A stretch of 64,000 bases of DNA from Bacillota bacterium. Lineage in GTDB: Bacteria > Bacillota > Negativicutes > Sporomusales > Sporomusaceae. The position numbers and the translations under genes are program-made. The stretch is from the NCBI GenBank assembly GCA_017889705.1, contig JAGGAB010000006.1, positions 58,406-122,405 of the forward strand, given 5' to 3'. Under the pieces are notes generated by a model. The model was not told the DNA's origin, did no database searches, and saw only the letters and a list, made by a program, of their open reading frames with translations. Shown one piece after another: positions 17,605 through 27,265 of the stretch (positions are counted from its first letter, which is position 1; each line of letters starts with the position of its first letter).

Positions 17605-18834
17605 TTAACCTCGCTGTAAAGTAAAAAAACTAACTTCTGCCGGACAGCCAATCCGCAACGGCAGCCAGTGCCCGGTACCGGCACTGACATAGCCGCGACA
17701 GTTATTGTGTTCATACATGCCTTTCATGTATTTATATTTTACCGGCAGCAGCGATGTGCCGCCAACCACTACCTGGCCGCCATGGGTATGTCCGGCTATA
17801 GCCAGCGGCACGCCGGCCGCAAACGCATTGTCAAAAAAATCGGGATGGTGGGTCAGCAAAACAGTAAATTCATCATTGGGTATACCACTCATAGCCTGGG
17901 AAAAATAACGCTGGCGCTTGTCCTCTAGCTCGGCTTTATCTTTACCCCAGGGATAATCTACACCAGCCAGATATAAGCCTGCCGTTACTGCTTTATGGCT
18001 ATTTTCCAAAACAGCAACTGGGCTGCGATTAAGCGCCGTACGAATACGGCTGATATCCCGGAAGTATTCATGATTGCCCCAACAATAATAAATACCATAC
18101 GGCAGCTCTGCCTGAAAAGCAGTCAGTCGCTCCATCGTTGGTGATAAAAGCTCCAAGTCGTCCACTAAATCGCCGGTAACTGCCAGCAGGTGCGGCTGCT
18201 CTTGTTTAACCATGGCCAGCACGCGCTCAAGCTTATCCATACCGAAAAAAGATCCTATATGGGTATCACTTATTTGCGCAATAGTAAAACCATGTAGACT
18301 TGCCGGCAACTGCGGAAACGCTAAATTGTACTTATGAATTACAATCGCAGTATCGCCGCCAATTACACCATAGCTGCTAAACATAAAGGGAACTGCCGGC
18401 ACCACGGCCACCGCCCCCTGCAGAAATTGCCGCCTGGTTAGCCCCGCGCCACTGCTTTGCCCAGTTTGTGCCACGGCCGTTTGTTCCTCGGTCTCCCGAC
18501 TGGTCCGCAGCTTCGTAAGCTTCGCGGCAAACAGACGTATCACATACCCGGCCAACAGCAGCACCAGCATAAAAACAATGCCTGATAGCCATATATAGGC
18601 GGCATAAATAAAATATCGGAACCATTCTCCGGGAAACCCGCCTGACGGTCGCAGCCAGCGGCTGAAGATAAGAATAACCACCGTCAAACCAGTGATCAGC
18701 CAGTAGGCCCTGCGGATTTTTTTCACGGCATAAGCCTGATGCCATTTCGCTAAAATCCGTCCTCCCAACCAGGTTATTCCGCATAAAATCAAAAAAACAA
18801 TCAACATCGCGACCAGCGACGGACCATGCTGCAT
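17605..18834 (-). CDS. membrane-anchored metallophosphoesterase (YkuE/YaeI-like)
   Basis: A 409-residue calcineurin-like phosphoesterase with a membrane N-terminus. Hydrophobic segments lie at about residues 5-25, 40-58 and 75-110. They are followed by a twin-arginine-like sequence TRRQFLQGAVAVVPAVPF near residue 137, then the catalytic domain on the far side. The metal-binding motifs ISDTHIG, GDLVDD, GNHEY, LTHHPDFFD and AGHTHGGQ are complete and in order. I chose the ATG at 18834, which follows GGAGG by five bases; upstream ATGs at 18846 and 18909 are less well placed. Related YkuE/YaeI enzymes act on lipid-linked UDP-sugars or phospholipids; the substrate here is inference. Confidence 0.85.
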   Translation of the reverse strand: MQHGPSLVAMLIVFLILCGITWLGGRILAKWHQAYAVKKIRRAYWLITGLTVVILIFSRWLRPSGGFPGEWFRYFIYAAYIWLSGIVFMLVLLLAGYVIRLFAAKLTKLRTSRETEEQTAVAQTGQSSGAGLTRRQFLQGAVAVVPAVPFMFSSYGVIGGDTAIVIHKYNLAFPQLPASLHGFTIAQISDTHIGSFFGMDKLERVLAMVKQEQPHLLAVTGDLVDDLELLSPTMERLTAFQAELPYGIYYCWGNHEYFRDISRIRTALNRSPVAVLENSHKAVTAGLYLAGVDYPWGKDKAELEDKRQRYFSQAMSGIPNDEFTVLLTHHPDFFDNAFAAGVPLAIAGHTHGGQVVVGGTSLLPVKYKYMKGMYEHNNCRGYVSAGTGHWLPLRIGCPAEVSFFTLQRG

Positions 18835-19013
18835 ATGTGCCTCCATATCTATTTCTTTGCTACTGACATTATACCCCAAAACAGCTTTAGTATAGTAGCA
18901 AGAAATCAAAAAGAAAAGTGTCTTCTCATTAGTCTTGTTGTTGCAAATATTATTAGCCGCTCAATGCCATACGGCATATAGTATAAGTAGCAATTAGGGG
19001 AGGAGGCTCCTAT

Positions 19014-19613
19014 ATGGCCGACGCGACACAACAAACCATTATTAACACTATCTTAGGGGACATCATCGGCGTTATCCCCAATTTCAGTTCGTTGGTCAGT
19101 TCCTACCGGTTGTTAGTTGGCGCAGCAGAAGAAGTCCGTCGAACACCAGGCGTACCCTTTGAAATATTTGAACGGGCTGTTATCCGCTTTGATCGCACCG
19201 GAACATTAATTGATATTCTACTGGAAGTGTTATGTTGCAAAATAGCCTTTAGCAGCCAGTTCCTGGCGGTAACCTGTGCGCCTGTCGACATTATCCGGCT
19301 GTTAGCCAACTGCAACTCACTCAACGATAAATCCTTCCAAACAGCAGAACAGATTATTATTCTCGAAGCGCTACGCCAGCTCCTGGACAACAATTGCCAG
19401 TCTTCCTGTTTTGGACCGCCGCCGGAAGGAATAACACCGCCGGTTCCGCCGCCACTACCAAAACCAGTGCCTCCGCCGATCAAACCACCTTGTCCTCCTG
19501 GGTTTATTCAAAGTGACTTAGAATCAACAAAAGAGCTGGAAACCGAGGTTACGCCGCCAGTTACCACGCGCAGTCAAAAATATGCCAGCCCACTGCGGCG
19601 CCGGCATATCTAA
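19014..19613 (+). CDS. hypothetical protein with Pro-rich C-terminus
   Basis: A 199-residue protein of no family I recognise. Residues 1-125 are predicted helical and amphipathic, with five cysteines (CC, then single Cys in TCAP, NCNS, NNCQSSC). Residues 138-165 are a proline-rich linker with repeated PPVPPPLPKP-like units. The last 35 residues are charged and end in RRRHI. A very strong ribosome binding site (GGGGAGGAGG) precedes the ATG. There is no signal peptide. The upstream region has CATA-rich sequence (CATACGGCATATAGT) that could be read as a sporulation-type -10, so a spore-associated role is possible but unproven. Confidence 0.7.
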   Translation: MADATQQTIINTILGDIIGVIPNFSSLVSSYRLLVGAAEEVRRTPGVPFEIFERAVIRFDRTGTLIDILLEVLCCKIAFSSQFLAVTCAPVDIIRLLANCNSLNDKSFQTAEQIIILEALRQLLDNNCQSSCFGPPPEGITPPVPPPLPKPVPPPIKPPCPPGFIQSDLESTKELETEVTPPVTTRSQKYASPLRRRHI

Positions 19614-19721
19614 ATAAATGCATAAAAGACTGAAACGCAGACGGCATTTTAACGCTGTCTGTATTCCAGTCATCAGCTGAACTATTGTCTTTTCCCCACC
19701 GCTTATTACTAGCTGGAGCTA

Positions 19722-20528
19722 TTACTCATCAAGCAGTCCGGCCTTTTTATACAGATCATAAAAATGGTGGGTCGGCCCTACCCCTTTGCCAATCGCCAGC
19801 GAATGTTCAATCGCAGTTGTAATATACTCCTTGGCTTTGGCAACAGCCTCGGCTACCGGTAAACCTCTTCCTAAATTAGCAGCAATCGCCGAGGACAGTG
19901 TGCAGCCGGTACCATGCGTATTCTTAGTGGCAATCCGCGGGGATTTAAAGTAGGTAAAGTTTTCACCGTCAAATAAAATATCGGTTGAGTCGCCGGCCAA
20001 ATGACCGCCTTTAATTAATACATGCTTAGGTCCCATCGCCCAAATAGTGCGGGCCGCAGCTTCCATGTCCGCCAAGGTTGCAATCGGTCTGCCGGTAATG
20101 ACCTCAGCCTCAGGAATGTTAGGCGTAACAATCATGGCCAGCGGCAATAACTCCTGGGCCAGCGTAGTCTCGGCCGAAGTGTTTAACAGATGATAGCCGC
20201 TTTTAGACACCATAACCGGATCAACTACAACGTTTACAGCCTGATACTCTTTTAGTTTGGCTGCGATTGTTTTAATTGTGGCAATTTGCGATACCATACC
20301 GATTTTGACAGAGGCAACCGCAATATCCTCAAAGATAGCCTCAATTTGCTTTGCTATTATCTCTGGCTCAATATCCTGAACAGCCAATACCTCCTGCGTA
20401 TTTTGCGCAGTAACCGCGGTAATGACACTCATACCAAACACGCCGTGAGCAGCAAATGTTTTGATATCTGCCTGAATACCTGCACCGCCGCTCGAATCAG
20501 AACCGGCAATTGTCAACACGTTTTTCAC
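19722..20528 (-). CDS. thiD: hydroxymethylpyrimidine/phosphomethylpyrimidine kinase (ThiD)
   Basis: A 268-residue ribokinase-fold enzyme that phosphorylates HMP and HMP-P in thiamine biosynthesis. The N-terminal LTIAGSDSSGGAGIQADIK, the VVDPVMVSKSGYHLL motif near residue 107, and the anion-hole and catalytic motif NTHGTGCTLSSAIAA near 208 are all present. I placed the start at GTG (20528), seven bases after AGGGG, which gives the standard N-terminus VKNVLTIAGSD. The upstream ATG at 20561 would overlap the preceding gene. No other thi gene is adjacent. It follows the GGDEF-EAL gene with a four-base gap and may be cotranscribed with it. Confidence 0.95.
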   Translation of the reverse strand: MKNVLTIAGSDSSGGAGIQADIKTFAAHGVFGMSVITAVTAQNTQEVLAVQDIEPEIIAKQIEAIFEDIAVASVKIGMVSQIATIKTIAAKLKEYQAVNVVVDPVMVSKSGYHLLNTSAETTLAQELLPLAMIVTPNIPEAEVITGRPIATLADMEAAARTIWAMGPKHVLIKGGHLAGDSTDILFDGENFTYFKSPRIATKNTHGTGCTLSSAIAANLGRGLPVAEAVAKAKEYITTAIEHSLAIGKGVGPTHHFYDLYKKAGLLDE

Positions 20529-20532
20529 ATTA

Positions 20533-22449
20533 TCACCCCTGCAGTTTTGCTGTAAATTCATCGCTAGACAATGGCTGGCTAATCAAATATCCCTGAATAA
20601 TATCACAGCCCTTTTGCTTAAGATAAGCAAATTGTTCCTCAGTTTCAACACCCTCAGCCACCACAACCAGCCCCAGTTCGTGCGCCATTTCAATAATGCT
20701 GCCGGTAATGGTGACATTATTATCGCCAATAGCAATATCATCAATAAAAGTCTTGTCCATTTTTAACGCAGTAATTGGCAGCTTTTTTAGATAGGTCAGC
20801 GACGAATAACCACTGCCGAAATCATCAAGTGCAATCCTTACACCCATAGCTCTTACGTTTTGGAGCTTCCGGGTATTGTCCTCAAACTGTTCCATTAAGA
20901 CACTCTCGGTAAGTTCTAGTTCCAGATATTCAGGCGGCAAGCCGGTTTCGTCCAGTACCTCTTTAACGCTCTGGACAAGATCTTCCTGCATAAGCTGTAC
21001 TACCGAGATATTTACCGAGGTCCGCAACCGTTTTTGGCAGATTTTATACAGCTCCTGGTTGAAAGCGCAGGCCGTCTTTAATACCCAGTTGCCGATACCG
21101 ACAATAAGCCCCATTTCTTCAGCCAGCGGAATAAATTTCAGCGGCGGCACCATACCATAATCAGGACTTTGCCAGCGCACCAAGGCCTCAAAGCCGTCAA
21201 TCTGCCCGGTAGTGAGATTATATTCTGGCTGGTAATACAGCCGCAGCTCATTATTTTGGATAGCTTTACGCAGCCGTGCTTCCAGCAGTGTCTTTTCCAC
21301 AACTGTATCATGCATCGATTTATCAAAAAAACGATAGGTGTGTTTACCTGATGTTTTAGCTGAATACATCGCCATATCGGCATTGCGTAAAAGTTCTTCG
21401 ACATTATCGCCATGCTCGGGAAAAACAGCAATACCGGCACTAGCCGTAATATGAAAAACATGTCCGTTGACGGTGGTGGGCTGCTCAAGCACTCGCATGA
21501 TCTTATCGGCATAACCAGTTATTTCTTCATAACTCTCCATCTCTGGTAGCAAGATAACGATTTCGTCACCCCCAAGGCGGGCAGCCAAACCAACCTTGTT
21601 CGCCAGGGCCCCTAACCTGCTGCCCAAAGAGATAAGCAGCTTGTCCCCCCAGGAATGTCCATAGGTATCATTAATTAGCTTAAAATTGTCAATATCAATA
21701 AAAATTAAAGCCCCTTGACCACCTTTTTGGCGATTGGCTTCTAAAGTCAGCTTCACGCTCTCGGTAAGCCGCTCCCGGTTGGCAAGACCTGTCAACGCGT
21801 CATAATAGGCCATATGGCGAATTCTTTCTTCTTTAAATTTGCTGTCAGTAATATCAGTATACGAGCCGGCCATATGCAGCGGTTGTCCATTACCGTCAAA
21901 GGCAGCCTTGCCTCGCGATAAAATCCAGCGGTACCCTCCTTTTGCCGTTTTCGCCCGGTATTCCACTTGATAAAAAGGCGTCTGCCCGCTAAAATGCCGC
22001 TTCATTTCAGCTAACATCTGCGGCAAATCTTCAGGATGGACAATCTCTCTTTTCCAGCTTTCCTTGGTCGTTACCGGCTGTTCCGAAAGCCCCAGCATAT
22101 TCCAGCCGCGTTCAGACACAGTCTTACTATCGGTCGCAATATCCCACACCCACAAACCATCATTGGCGCCTTCTCTGACAAGCCTGTGGATTTCATCGTT
22201 TTGCCTAATAATTTCTTCACTTAAATATAGTTCCTTAAAATTCTGCCTAAGTTCTTCCTCCTGGGCTGCCAATTCCTCATGAACAGTCAAATATTCTTCA
22301 TTCTGCCGCTGCAACAACCGGATAGTCTGTTTGTGCTGATAAATTGCTGCCGATAAAAACACAATAATACCAACAGTCGCAACAATTGCAATATATATAT
22401 ACACTGATAATCGCCTGCTATCAGTTATACTGTCGAAAATTACATCCAA
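20533..22449 (-). CDS. membrane PAS-GGDEF-EAL protein (c-di-GMP turnover)
   Basis: A 638-residue bifunctional-type signalling protein. One membrane segment (about residues 17-39) is followed by a coiled coil (about 45-90), a PAS domain with PAC motif (about 90-210, ending GSYTDITDSKFKEE), a GGDEF domain (about 215-380, active-site loop RLGGDEIVILLP) and an EAL domain (about 395-630, with FEALVRWQ, ELTESVLM, DDFGSGYSSL and KMDKTFI). The diguanylate cyclase signature reads GGDEI rather than GGDEF, a conservative change. The EAL metal and substrate residues appear intact, so phosphodiesterase activity is likely. The PAS domain probably senses a small ligand or redox state. No receiver domain is present. 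Confidence 0.93.
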   Translation of the reverse strand: MDVIFDSITDSRRLSVYIYIAIVATVGIIVFLSAAIYQHKQTIRLLQRQNEEYLTVHEELAAQEEELRQNFKELYLSEEIIRQNDEIHRLVREGANDGLWVWDIATDSKTVSERGWNMLGLSEQPVTTKESWKREIVHPEDLPQMLAEMKRHFSGQTPFYQVEYRAKTAKGGYRWILSRGKAAFDGNGQPLHMAGSYTDITDSKFKEERIRHMAYYDALTGLANRERLTESVKLTLEANRQKGGQGALIFIDIDNFKLINDTYGHSWGDKLLISLGSRLGALANKVGLAARLGGDEIVILLPEMESYEEITGYADKIMRVLEQPTTVNGHVFHITASAGIAVFPEHGDNVEELLRNADMAMYSAKTSGKHTYRFFDKSMHDTVVEKTLLEARLRKAIQNNELRLYYQPEYNLTTGQIDGFEALVRWQSPDYGMVPPLKFIPLAEEMGLIVGIGNWVLKTACAFNQELYKICQKRLRTSVNISVVQLMQEDLVQSVKEVLDETGLPPEYLELELTESVLMEQFEDNTRKLQNVRAMGVRIALDDFGSGYSSLTYLKKLPITALKMDKTFIDDIAIGDNNVTITGSIIEMAHELGLVVVAEGVETEEQFAYLKQKGCDIIQGYLISQPLSSDEFTAKLQG

Positions 22450-22881
22450 CGTACTTCACCTGCTTTTAGCTAAGTTAACTGGCCTAAAAAGCCAAGTCTA
22501 TTTTTCCTAATTAATATATTATACACTAAAAAGATCATTGTTTAGCAAAAATTAATCCTGACAACTAAATAATTTATGTACAGACATCGCTGCTCAAGCA
22601 GGCAAAACTTAGTTCAGATGAGTTTGCGCCGCAACCGGCTACTAAGCCGTTTTTAAGGTCAGCAAAAGTCAAAAAGTCAGCAAAAGTTAGAGCGAGTGCG
22701 GCCGAGAGAATTTTTTACGATAAATCAGGCTACTTGCCCTAAAATCGCTCACTACGCCTTATTTTTCTTCTCCAATTAATAACCTTTTTCTGCTACTATT
22801 TAATTATAAATGGAAACTTAAAATACTATCTATGAATATCTCTATCGGGAGTATGACATAATTTTTAAGGAGGCATCGATT
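22450..22881. other. upstream region of clpB with direct repeats (possible CtsR-type operator)
   Basis: 432 bases without a gene. At 22657-22673, GGTCAGCAAAAGTCAAA matches the CtsR operator pattern (two RGTCAAA heptads three bases apart) at 15 of 17 positions. GTCAGCAAAAGT recurs 18 bases further on (22676-22687). I found no CIRCE element (HrcA). The repeats lie about 200 bases before the clpB ATG, which is far for a simple operator, so this is tentative. The rest is AT-rich. Confidence 0.35.
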
Positions 22882-25476
22882 ATGAACAACGAAAAATATA
22901 CCCAAAAAGCGGCAGCCGCTCTGCAAGAGGCCCAACAACAGGCAGCTCTGCAGTACCATCAGGAGCTGACCTCCAAACACCTTGCCCTCGCACTTGTAAA
23001 AAACGCCGAAGGTATTATGGCTTATTTATTAAGCCAGCTAGCCATTGATGCCCGCCTGCTTACCGCTAAGTTAGAGCAGCTACTGGCAAAACTGCCTTCT
23101 GTGCATGGTCAGGAGAGTGGGCTGCGCATGAACACCGCCATGATGCGAGTTCTGGCTATGGCTGAAAAACATGCCACAGCTATGAAAGATGAATATATCA
23201 GTGTGGAACATTTACTTATGGCCCTTGTTGAAGATGGCGACAGCGATTTGGTAACCGCCTGCCGGGATTTTGGCTTAACCCGCAGCAAAATTCAGGAAGT
23301 AATCAGCCAATTCCGTCAAGGTCAGCCGCTTACCTCTGACAATCCTGACGAAAACCTACAGGCCTTAAGCAAATATGGCCGCGATTTGACCGAACTTGCC
23401 AAAGCTGGCAAACTTGATCCGGTAATCGGACGAGATGAAGAAATCCGTCGGGTTATTGAAATATTATCCCGCCGCACCAAAAACAATCCTGTCCTCATCG
23501 GCGAGCCAGGCGTCGGCAAAACAGCCATTGTAGAAGGACTGGCCAGACGCATCATTGCCGGTGATGTACCGGAAAGCCTGAAAAACAAGACAGTTTATTC
23601 CCTTGATCTTAGTGCGCTGGTCGCAGGCGCTAAATTCCGCGGCGAATTTGAGGAACGCCTCAAAACTGTACTAGTCGAAATCACCAAAGCCGAAGGCAAG
23701 ATTATTCTCTTTATCGATGAACTACATACGGTTGTCGGTGCCGGCGCTGCTGAAGGCGCCATGGATGCCGGCAATATTTTAAAACCTATGCTGGCAAGAG
23801 GTGAACTGCGTTGTGTTGGCGCTACTACCTTAAACGAGTATCGCAAGCATATTGAAAAAGATACTGCCCTAGAGCGCCGTTTCCAGCCAGTAATAGTCGA
23901 TCAGCCCAGCGCTGAGGACACCATCTCCATTCTCCGCGGCTTACGGGAGCGCTATGAAGTCCATCATGGCGTAAAAATTAAAGATGCGGCTTTAGTTGCC
24001 GCCGCCATTCTATCTGACCGCTATATTGCCGACCGGTTCTTACCAGACAAAGCCATTGACTTGGTGGATGAAGCTGCTGCTAAACTACGCACGGAAATCG
24101 ACTCCATGCCCAGCGAATTAGATGAAATTCTACGCCGCATCATGCAGCTGGAAATTGAAGAGCAGGCTCTCAAAAAAGAGACCGATTCTTCTTCTAAAGA
24201 TAAATTAGATCGTCTACACCAGGAACTGGCCGGCCTCAAAGAACAGGCCGACACCCTAAAAGCCCAATGGCAGCTGGAAAAACAGGCTATTGTCGAGCAG
24301 CGCAGCGTTAAAGAAGCAATTGAACAAGTTCGCACCCAGATGGAAGCAGCCGAGCGGGCCTATGATTTAAACCGCCTGGCCGAGCTTAAATATGGGAAAT
24401 TACCTGAACTTGAGAAAAAGCTTAAGGCTCAGGAAGAAAAACTCAGCCAAAACCGTTCGCATAAAACCATGCTCAAAGAAGAAGTGGATGAAGATGACAT
24501 TGCTAAAGTTGTCAGCCGCTGGACAGGAGTTCCGGTAACTAAGCTCCTGACAGGCGAACGGGAAAAACTAGTTAATCTGGAGTCCATTCTCCACCAGCGG
24601 GTAGTCGGTCAGGAAACTGCGGTCACAGCCATCAGCGAAGCCATTATTCGCGCCCGCGCCGGGATCAAAGACCCTAACCGGCCAATCGGTTCCTTTATCT
24701 TCTTGGGACCGACAGGCGTTGGTAAAACCGAGCTGGCCAAGACACTGGCCGAAGTGCTGTTTGATGATGAGCGCAGTATGATTCGCCTAGACATGAGCGA
24801 ATATATGGAAAAACATGCGGTAGCCCGTCTCATTGGCGCACCGCCGGGTTATGTCGGCTATGATGAAGGCGGCCAACTAACTGAAGCCGTACGGCGCCGC
24901 CCCTATAGTGTTATTCTCCTGGATGAAGTCGAAAAAGCGCACCATGATGTATTTAACATCTTGCTGCAAATTCTTGATGATGGACGCCTGACTGACAGCA
25001 AAGGCCGAACCGTCGATTTCAAAAATGCCATCATTATTATGACTTCCAACCTGGGTTCCCACGAAATCTTACACAGCGATTCCAGCCTTGCCCAGGAAAA
25101 AGTGTTGGAACTGTTAAAAATGCATTTCCGTCCGGAGTTTCTCAATCGCATTGATGATATTGTCGTATTTAAAGCGCTTACTATTGAGCAGGTTGCAGCC
25201 ATTGCGGCCATCATGCTGGAAAACTTAAATAAGCGCCTGCAAAAACAGCTGAGCATCTCACTATTGTGGGATGACAAAGCACTTGCCCAGCTTGCTAAAG
25301 CCGGCTATGATCCCCAATTTGGGGCCCGGCCGCTTAAACGGGTCATCAGCCGTCTGGTAGAAACCGAACTCAGTAAAATGATTGTTCGCGGCGAAATTCC
25401 TGAAGGCAGCACGGCTCAGCTAAGCGCCGCATCTGACCAGATATTGGTAACTTCCATTCCCCTCGCATCAGTATAG
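22882..25476 (+). CDS. clpB: ATP-dependent chaperone ClpB
   Basis: An 864-residue Hsp100 disaggregase that works with DnaK to rescue aggregated proteins. In order: a Clp N domain (residues 1-145), first AAA+ module with GEPGVGKT near 207 and [12 protein letters not shown], the ClpB-specific middle coiled coil (about 400-530, rich in Lys, Glu and Gln), second AAA+ module with [16 protein letters not shown] near 610 and the pore loop [15 protein letters not shown], and a C-terminal D2-small domain with RPLKRVI. Length fits ClpB (about 860), and the long middle domain distinguishes it from ClpC or ClpA. The ATG follows AAGGAGGCATCGATT. It is a single-gene unit with its own terminator. Confidence 0.98.
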   Translation: MNNEKYTQKAAAALQEAQQQAALQYHQELTSKHLALALVKNAEGIMAYLLSQLAIDARLLTAKLEQLLAKLPSVHGQESGLRMNTAMMRVLAMAEKHATAMKDEYISVEHLLMALVEDGDSDLVTACRDFGLTRSKIQEVISQFRQGQPLTSDNPDENLQALSKYGRDLTELAKAGKLDPVIGRDEEIRRVIEILSRRTKNNPVLIGEPGVGKTAIVEGLARRIIAGDVPESLKNKTVYSLDLSALVAGAKFRGEFEERLKTVLVEITKAEGKIILFIDELHTVVGAGAAEGAMDAGNILKPMLARGELRCVGATTLNEYRKHIEKDTALERRFQPVIVDQPSAEDTISILRGLRERYEVHHGVKIKDAALVAAAILSDRYIADRFLPDKAIDLVDEAAAKLRTEIDSMPSELDEILRRIMQLEIEEQALKKETDSSSKDKLDRLHQELAGLKEQADTLKAQWQLEKQAIVEQRSVKEAIEQVRTQMEAAERAYDLNRLAELKYGKLPELEKKLKAQEEKLSQNRSHKTMLKEEVDEDDIAKVVSRWTGVPVTKLLTGEREKLVNLESILHQRVVGQETAVTAISEAIIRARAGIKDPNRPIGSFIFLGPTGVGKTELAKTLAEVLFDDERSMIRLDMSEYMEKHAVARLIGAPPGYVGYDEGGQLTEAVRRRPYSVILLDEVEKAHHDVFNILLQILDDGRLTDSKGRTVDFKNAIIIMTSNLGSHEILHSDSSLAQEKVLELLKMHFRPEFLNRIDDIVVFKALTIEQVAAIAAIMLENLNKRLQKQLSISLLWDDKALAQLAKAGYDPQFGARPLKRVISRLVETELSKMIVRGEIPEGSTAQLSAASDQILVTSIPLASV

Positions 25477-25503
25477 TTCTCAATATTTCTCGCTAATCAC
25501 CAA

Positions 25504-25546
25504 ATCCTTCCAGCACAGAACCTTCCTTTGCTGGAAGGATTTTTGT
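25504..25546 (+). terminator. intrinsic terminator of clpB
   Basis: A perfect 12-bp stem, ATCCTTCCAGCA / TGCTGGAAGGAT, followed by TTTTGTGCTTTTT. Confidence 0.88.
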
Positions 25547-25705
25547 GCTTTTTCGTAGAAATTTAATTGTAATTCTGAGATTTTTTCACTAGATAGGACC
25601 ATAGTACTAACGGCTTGCGACTTTTGACTGATTGTTTCCCAGTTAGATCTACTTTATACTAATGTTACCAATCTATGTGAATTTATCATTAAAGGAGCTG
25701 GTTTT

Positions 25706-26803
25706 GTGGCAACCAGGATGATCGCCGTAAAAGATTTGGTTCCCGGCATGGCAATCGGCGAACCAGTCCTGTCAGCGACCGGCAAAGTACTGCTCGGCAA
25801 AGACGTAGTAATTGTTCCCCGTACAATCTCACTGTTAACCATGTGGAATGTCAGCCATGTATTTGTGTCTGGCGAAGCTAATGACAGCACAGCCCCTGAG
25901 ACTACGGCTGAGCCCGAAAGCAGTGCGACAGAACAAGCCTCTTCAAGCACAAATAACATGCCTGAAGAATTCAATACTTTTTTTAAAGAATACGATAGTC
26001 TCGTAACCTCTTCTGTCAGCTCTTTTGATTTTATCCGCAACAATAAACAAGTCCCTGTACAGGAATTAAAAGAGACTTCTTTTAGCATCTACTCTACCGT
26101 ACTGTCAACAGGACCTGCTATTATGGACTATTTGCTGGTCAGCGACTATAATCTGGCCGACAATGTTACGCGTCACTCGGTTATGGTAGCTTTTATCAGC
26201 AGTATTATCGGACGAAAACTCAAGCTTTCTGATGATCAAATCCATATCCTCTGTTTAGCTGGTCTGTTACATGATATCGGCAAACTGGTAATTCCCAAAG
26301 AAACCGACGCAGAGCCCCGGGCTCATGTGCTACATGGCGGCAAACTGCTGCAACATGTACCGTCTATACCACAGGAAGTACTGCTAACTGTTCTGCAGCA
26401 TCACGAAGCAATGGATGGCGGCGGTTTTCCGATGGGCGTATCCAATGAACGAATTCATCTTTTTGCCCGCATCATTGCCGTTGCCGACATTTTTCATCAA
26501 CAAGCTTATTCCGGCGACGAAGCCAATCCCTTCCCAGTTTTGGAATATATGTCCAAGGAATTATTTGATAAACTTGACCAAGCTGTGTGCCAGCCATTTA
26601 TCAGGCATGTACGCGACTGCCTTGTTAACTCACCTGTGCTTTTAAGTGACGGACGTACCGGACAGGTTATCTTCTTTAACCCCAACCACCTGGATAAACC
26701 GGTTATCAAAACCCATAGCGGCACAATTGTTGACCTGGCTACAACCAGAGATATTACCATTAAGCGACTTATCAACCAGGAATACTTGGCAACCGCCAAT
26801 TAA
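25706..26803 (+). CDS. HD-GYP-type c-di-GMP phosphodiesterase (variant motif)
   Basis: A 365-residue protein starting with GTG eight bases after AAAGGAG. Residues 1-55 form a small beta-rich domain seen before HD-GYP domains (VKDLVPGMAIGEPVL). A linker of about 40 residues rich in Ser, Thr, Glu and Ala follows. The HD domain spans about 125-310, with HSVMVAFI, LLHDIGKLVIPK, ARAHV-type His, LQHHEAMDGGGFP and RIIAVADIFHQ. The HD metal ligands are kept, but the GYP signature reads GFP and the residues after ADIF are divergent (no AMT motif), so catalytic activity towards c-di-GMP is probable rather than certain. It is monocistronic, with a terminator that forms part of repeat copy B. Confidence 0.85.
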   Translation: MATRMIAVKDLVPGMAIGEPVLSATGKVLLGKDVVIVPRTISLLTMWNVSHVFVSGEANDSTAPETTAEPESSATEQASSSTNNMPEEFNTFFKEYDSLVTSSVSSFDFIRNNKQVPVQELKETSFSIYSTVLSTGPAIMDYLLVSDYNLADNVTRHSVMVAFISSIIGRKLKLSDDQIHILCLAGLLHDIGKLVIPKETDAEPRAHVLHGGKLLQHVPSIPQEVLLTVLQHHEAMDGGGFPMGVSNERIHLFARIIAVADIFHQQAYSGDEANPFPVLEYMSKELFDKLDQAVCQPFIRHVRDCLVNSPVLLSDGRTGQVIFFNPNHLDKPVIKTHSGTIVDLATTRDITIKRLINQEYLATAN

Positions 26804-26827
26804 TACTACTGTTTTAACAAGAAAACT

Positions 26828-27232
26828 GAGGCCATCGCACTAAGTAATAATTAGCGCGATGGCTTTTTGTCATTCGTTAGAATTTATAACCTTGGGGAGT
26901 TGCAGAGACCCCGACCACCTTATCTTACAGAAGTAATGCCCGATAAGATGATGCCCACGGTAACCCTCGTATCTCTCGTAACCCTTCGGCCTTTGCTGGA
27001 AAAAGCGTTCCGCAGGAGAAAATCCGGGTGATATTCCGTTAAGAAATTCGTACTGTTTGAGCGCAGCGAGTTTACGAATTTTAGGAATATCGCCCGGATT
27101 TTCAGGTCCGTGCATTGCTATGGAGACTTTATCATAAAGCAATGAAAGCTGCTCTCTGGTGGAACAGGTTAGCGTGGAGGCTTCAGGCCTAGACCTTTTG
27201 GTTACTTTTAGGGCGATGCTAAAAGCAACACC
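26828..27232 (+). repeat. intergenic repeat, copy B (structured, 300-400 nt family)
   Basis: Same order of parts as copy A. A terminator hairpin (26831-26868) is followed by a hairpin containing CTTATC / GATAAG, the block GGTAACCCTCGTA, AAAAAGCGTTCCGCAGGAG, the long hairpin 27019-27102 (outer AAAATCC / GGATTTT, inner AAATTCGTA / TACGAATTT), a small hairpin CTTTA-TCA-TAAAG, GGTTAGCGTGGAGGC, AGGCCTAGA and a terminal hairpin GTTACTTTTAG / CTAAAAGCAAC (27201-27229). Compared with copy A, both strands of each stem have changed together. Open frames across it are not in the same frame between copies and are not genes. Confidence 0.85.
26831..26868 (+). terminator. terminator of HD-GYP-like gene (5' part of repeat copy B)
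   Basis: The stem GCCATCGCACTAA / TTAGCGCGATGGC (one mismatch) is followed by TTTTTGTC. It is almost the same as the hairpin at 7077-7127. Confidence 0.8.
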
Positions 27233-27265
27233 CATCCCCTTGTATACCCAAACAGTTATCTGCAA

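Noticed and set aside
22675..22710. CIRCE (HrcA) element before clpB
   Set aside because: GAGCGAGTGC is present but the inverted TTAGCACTC-N9-GAGTGCTAA arrangement is not.
26870..27265. 131-codon open frame on the minus strand over repeat copy B
   Set aside because: The frame covers a structured repeat. The equivalent region of copies A and C is open in other frames, and no ribosome binding site is present.
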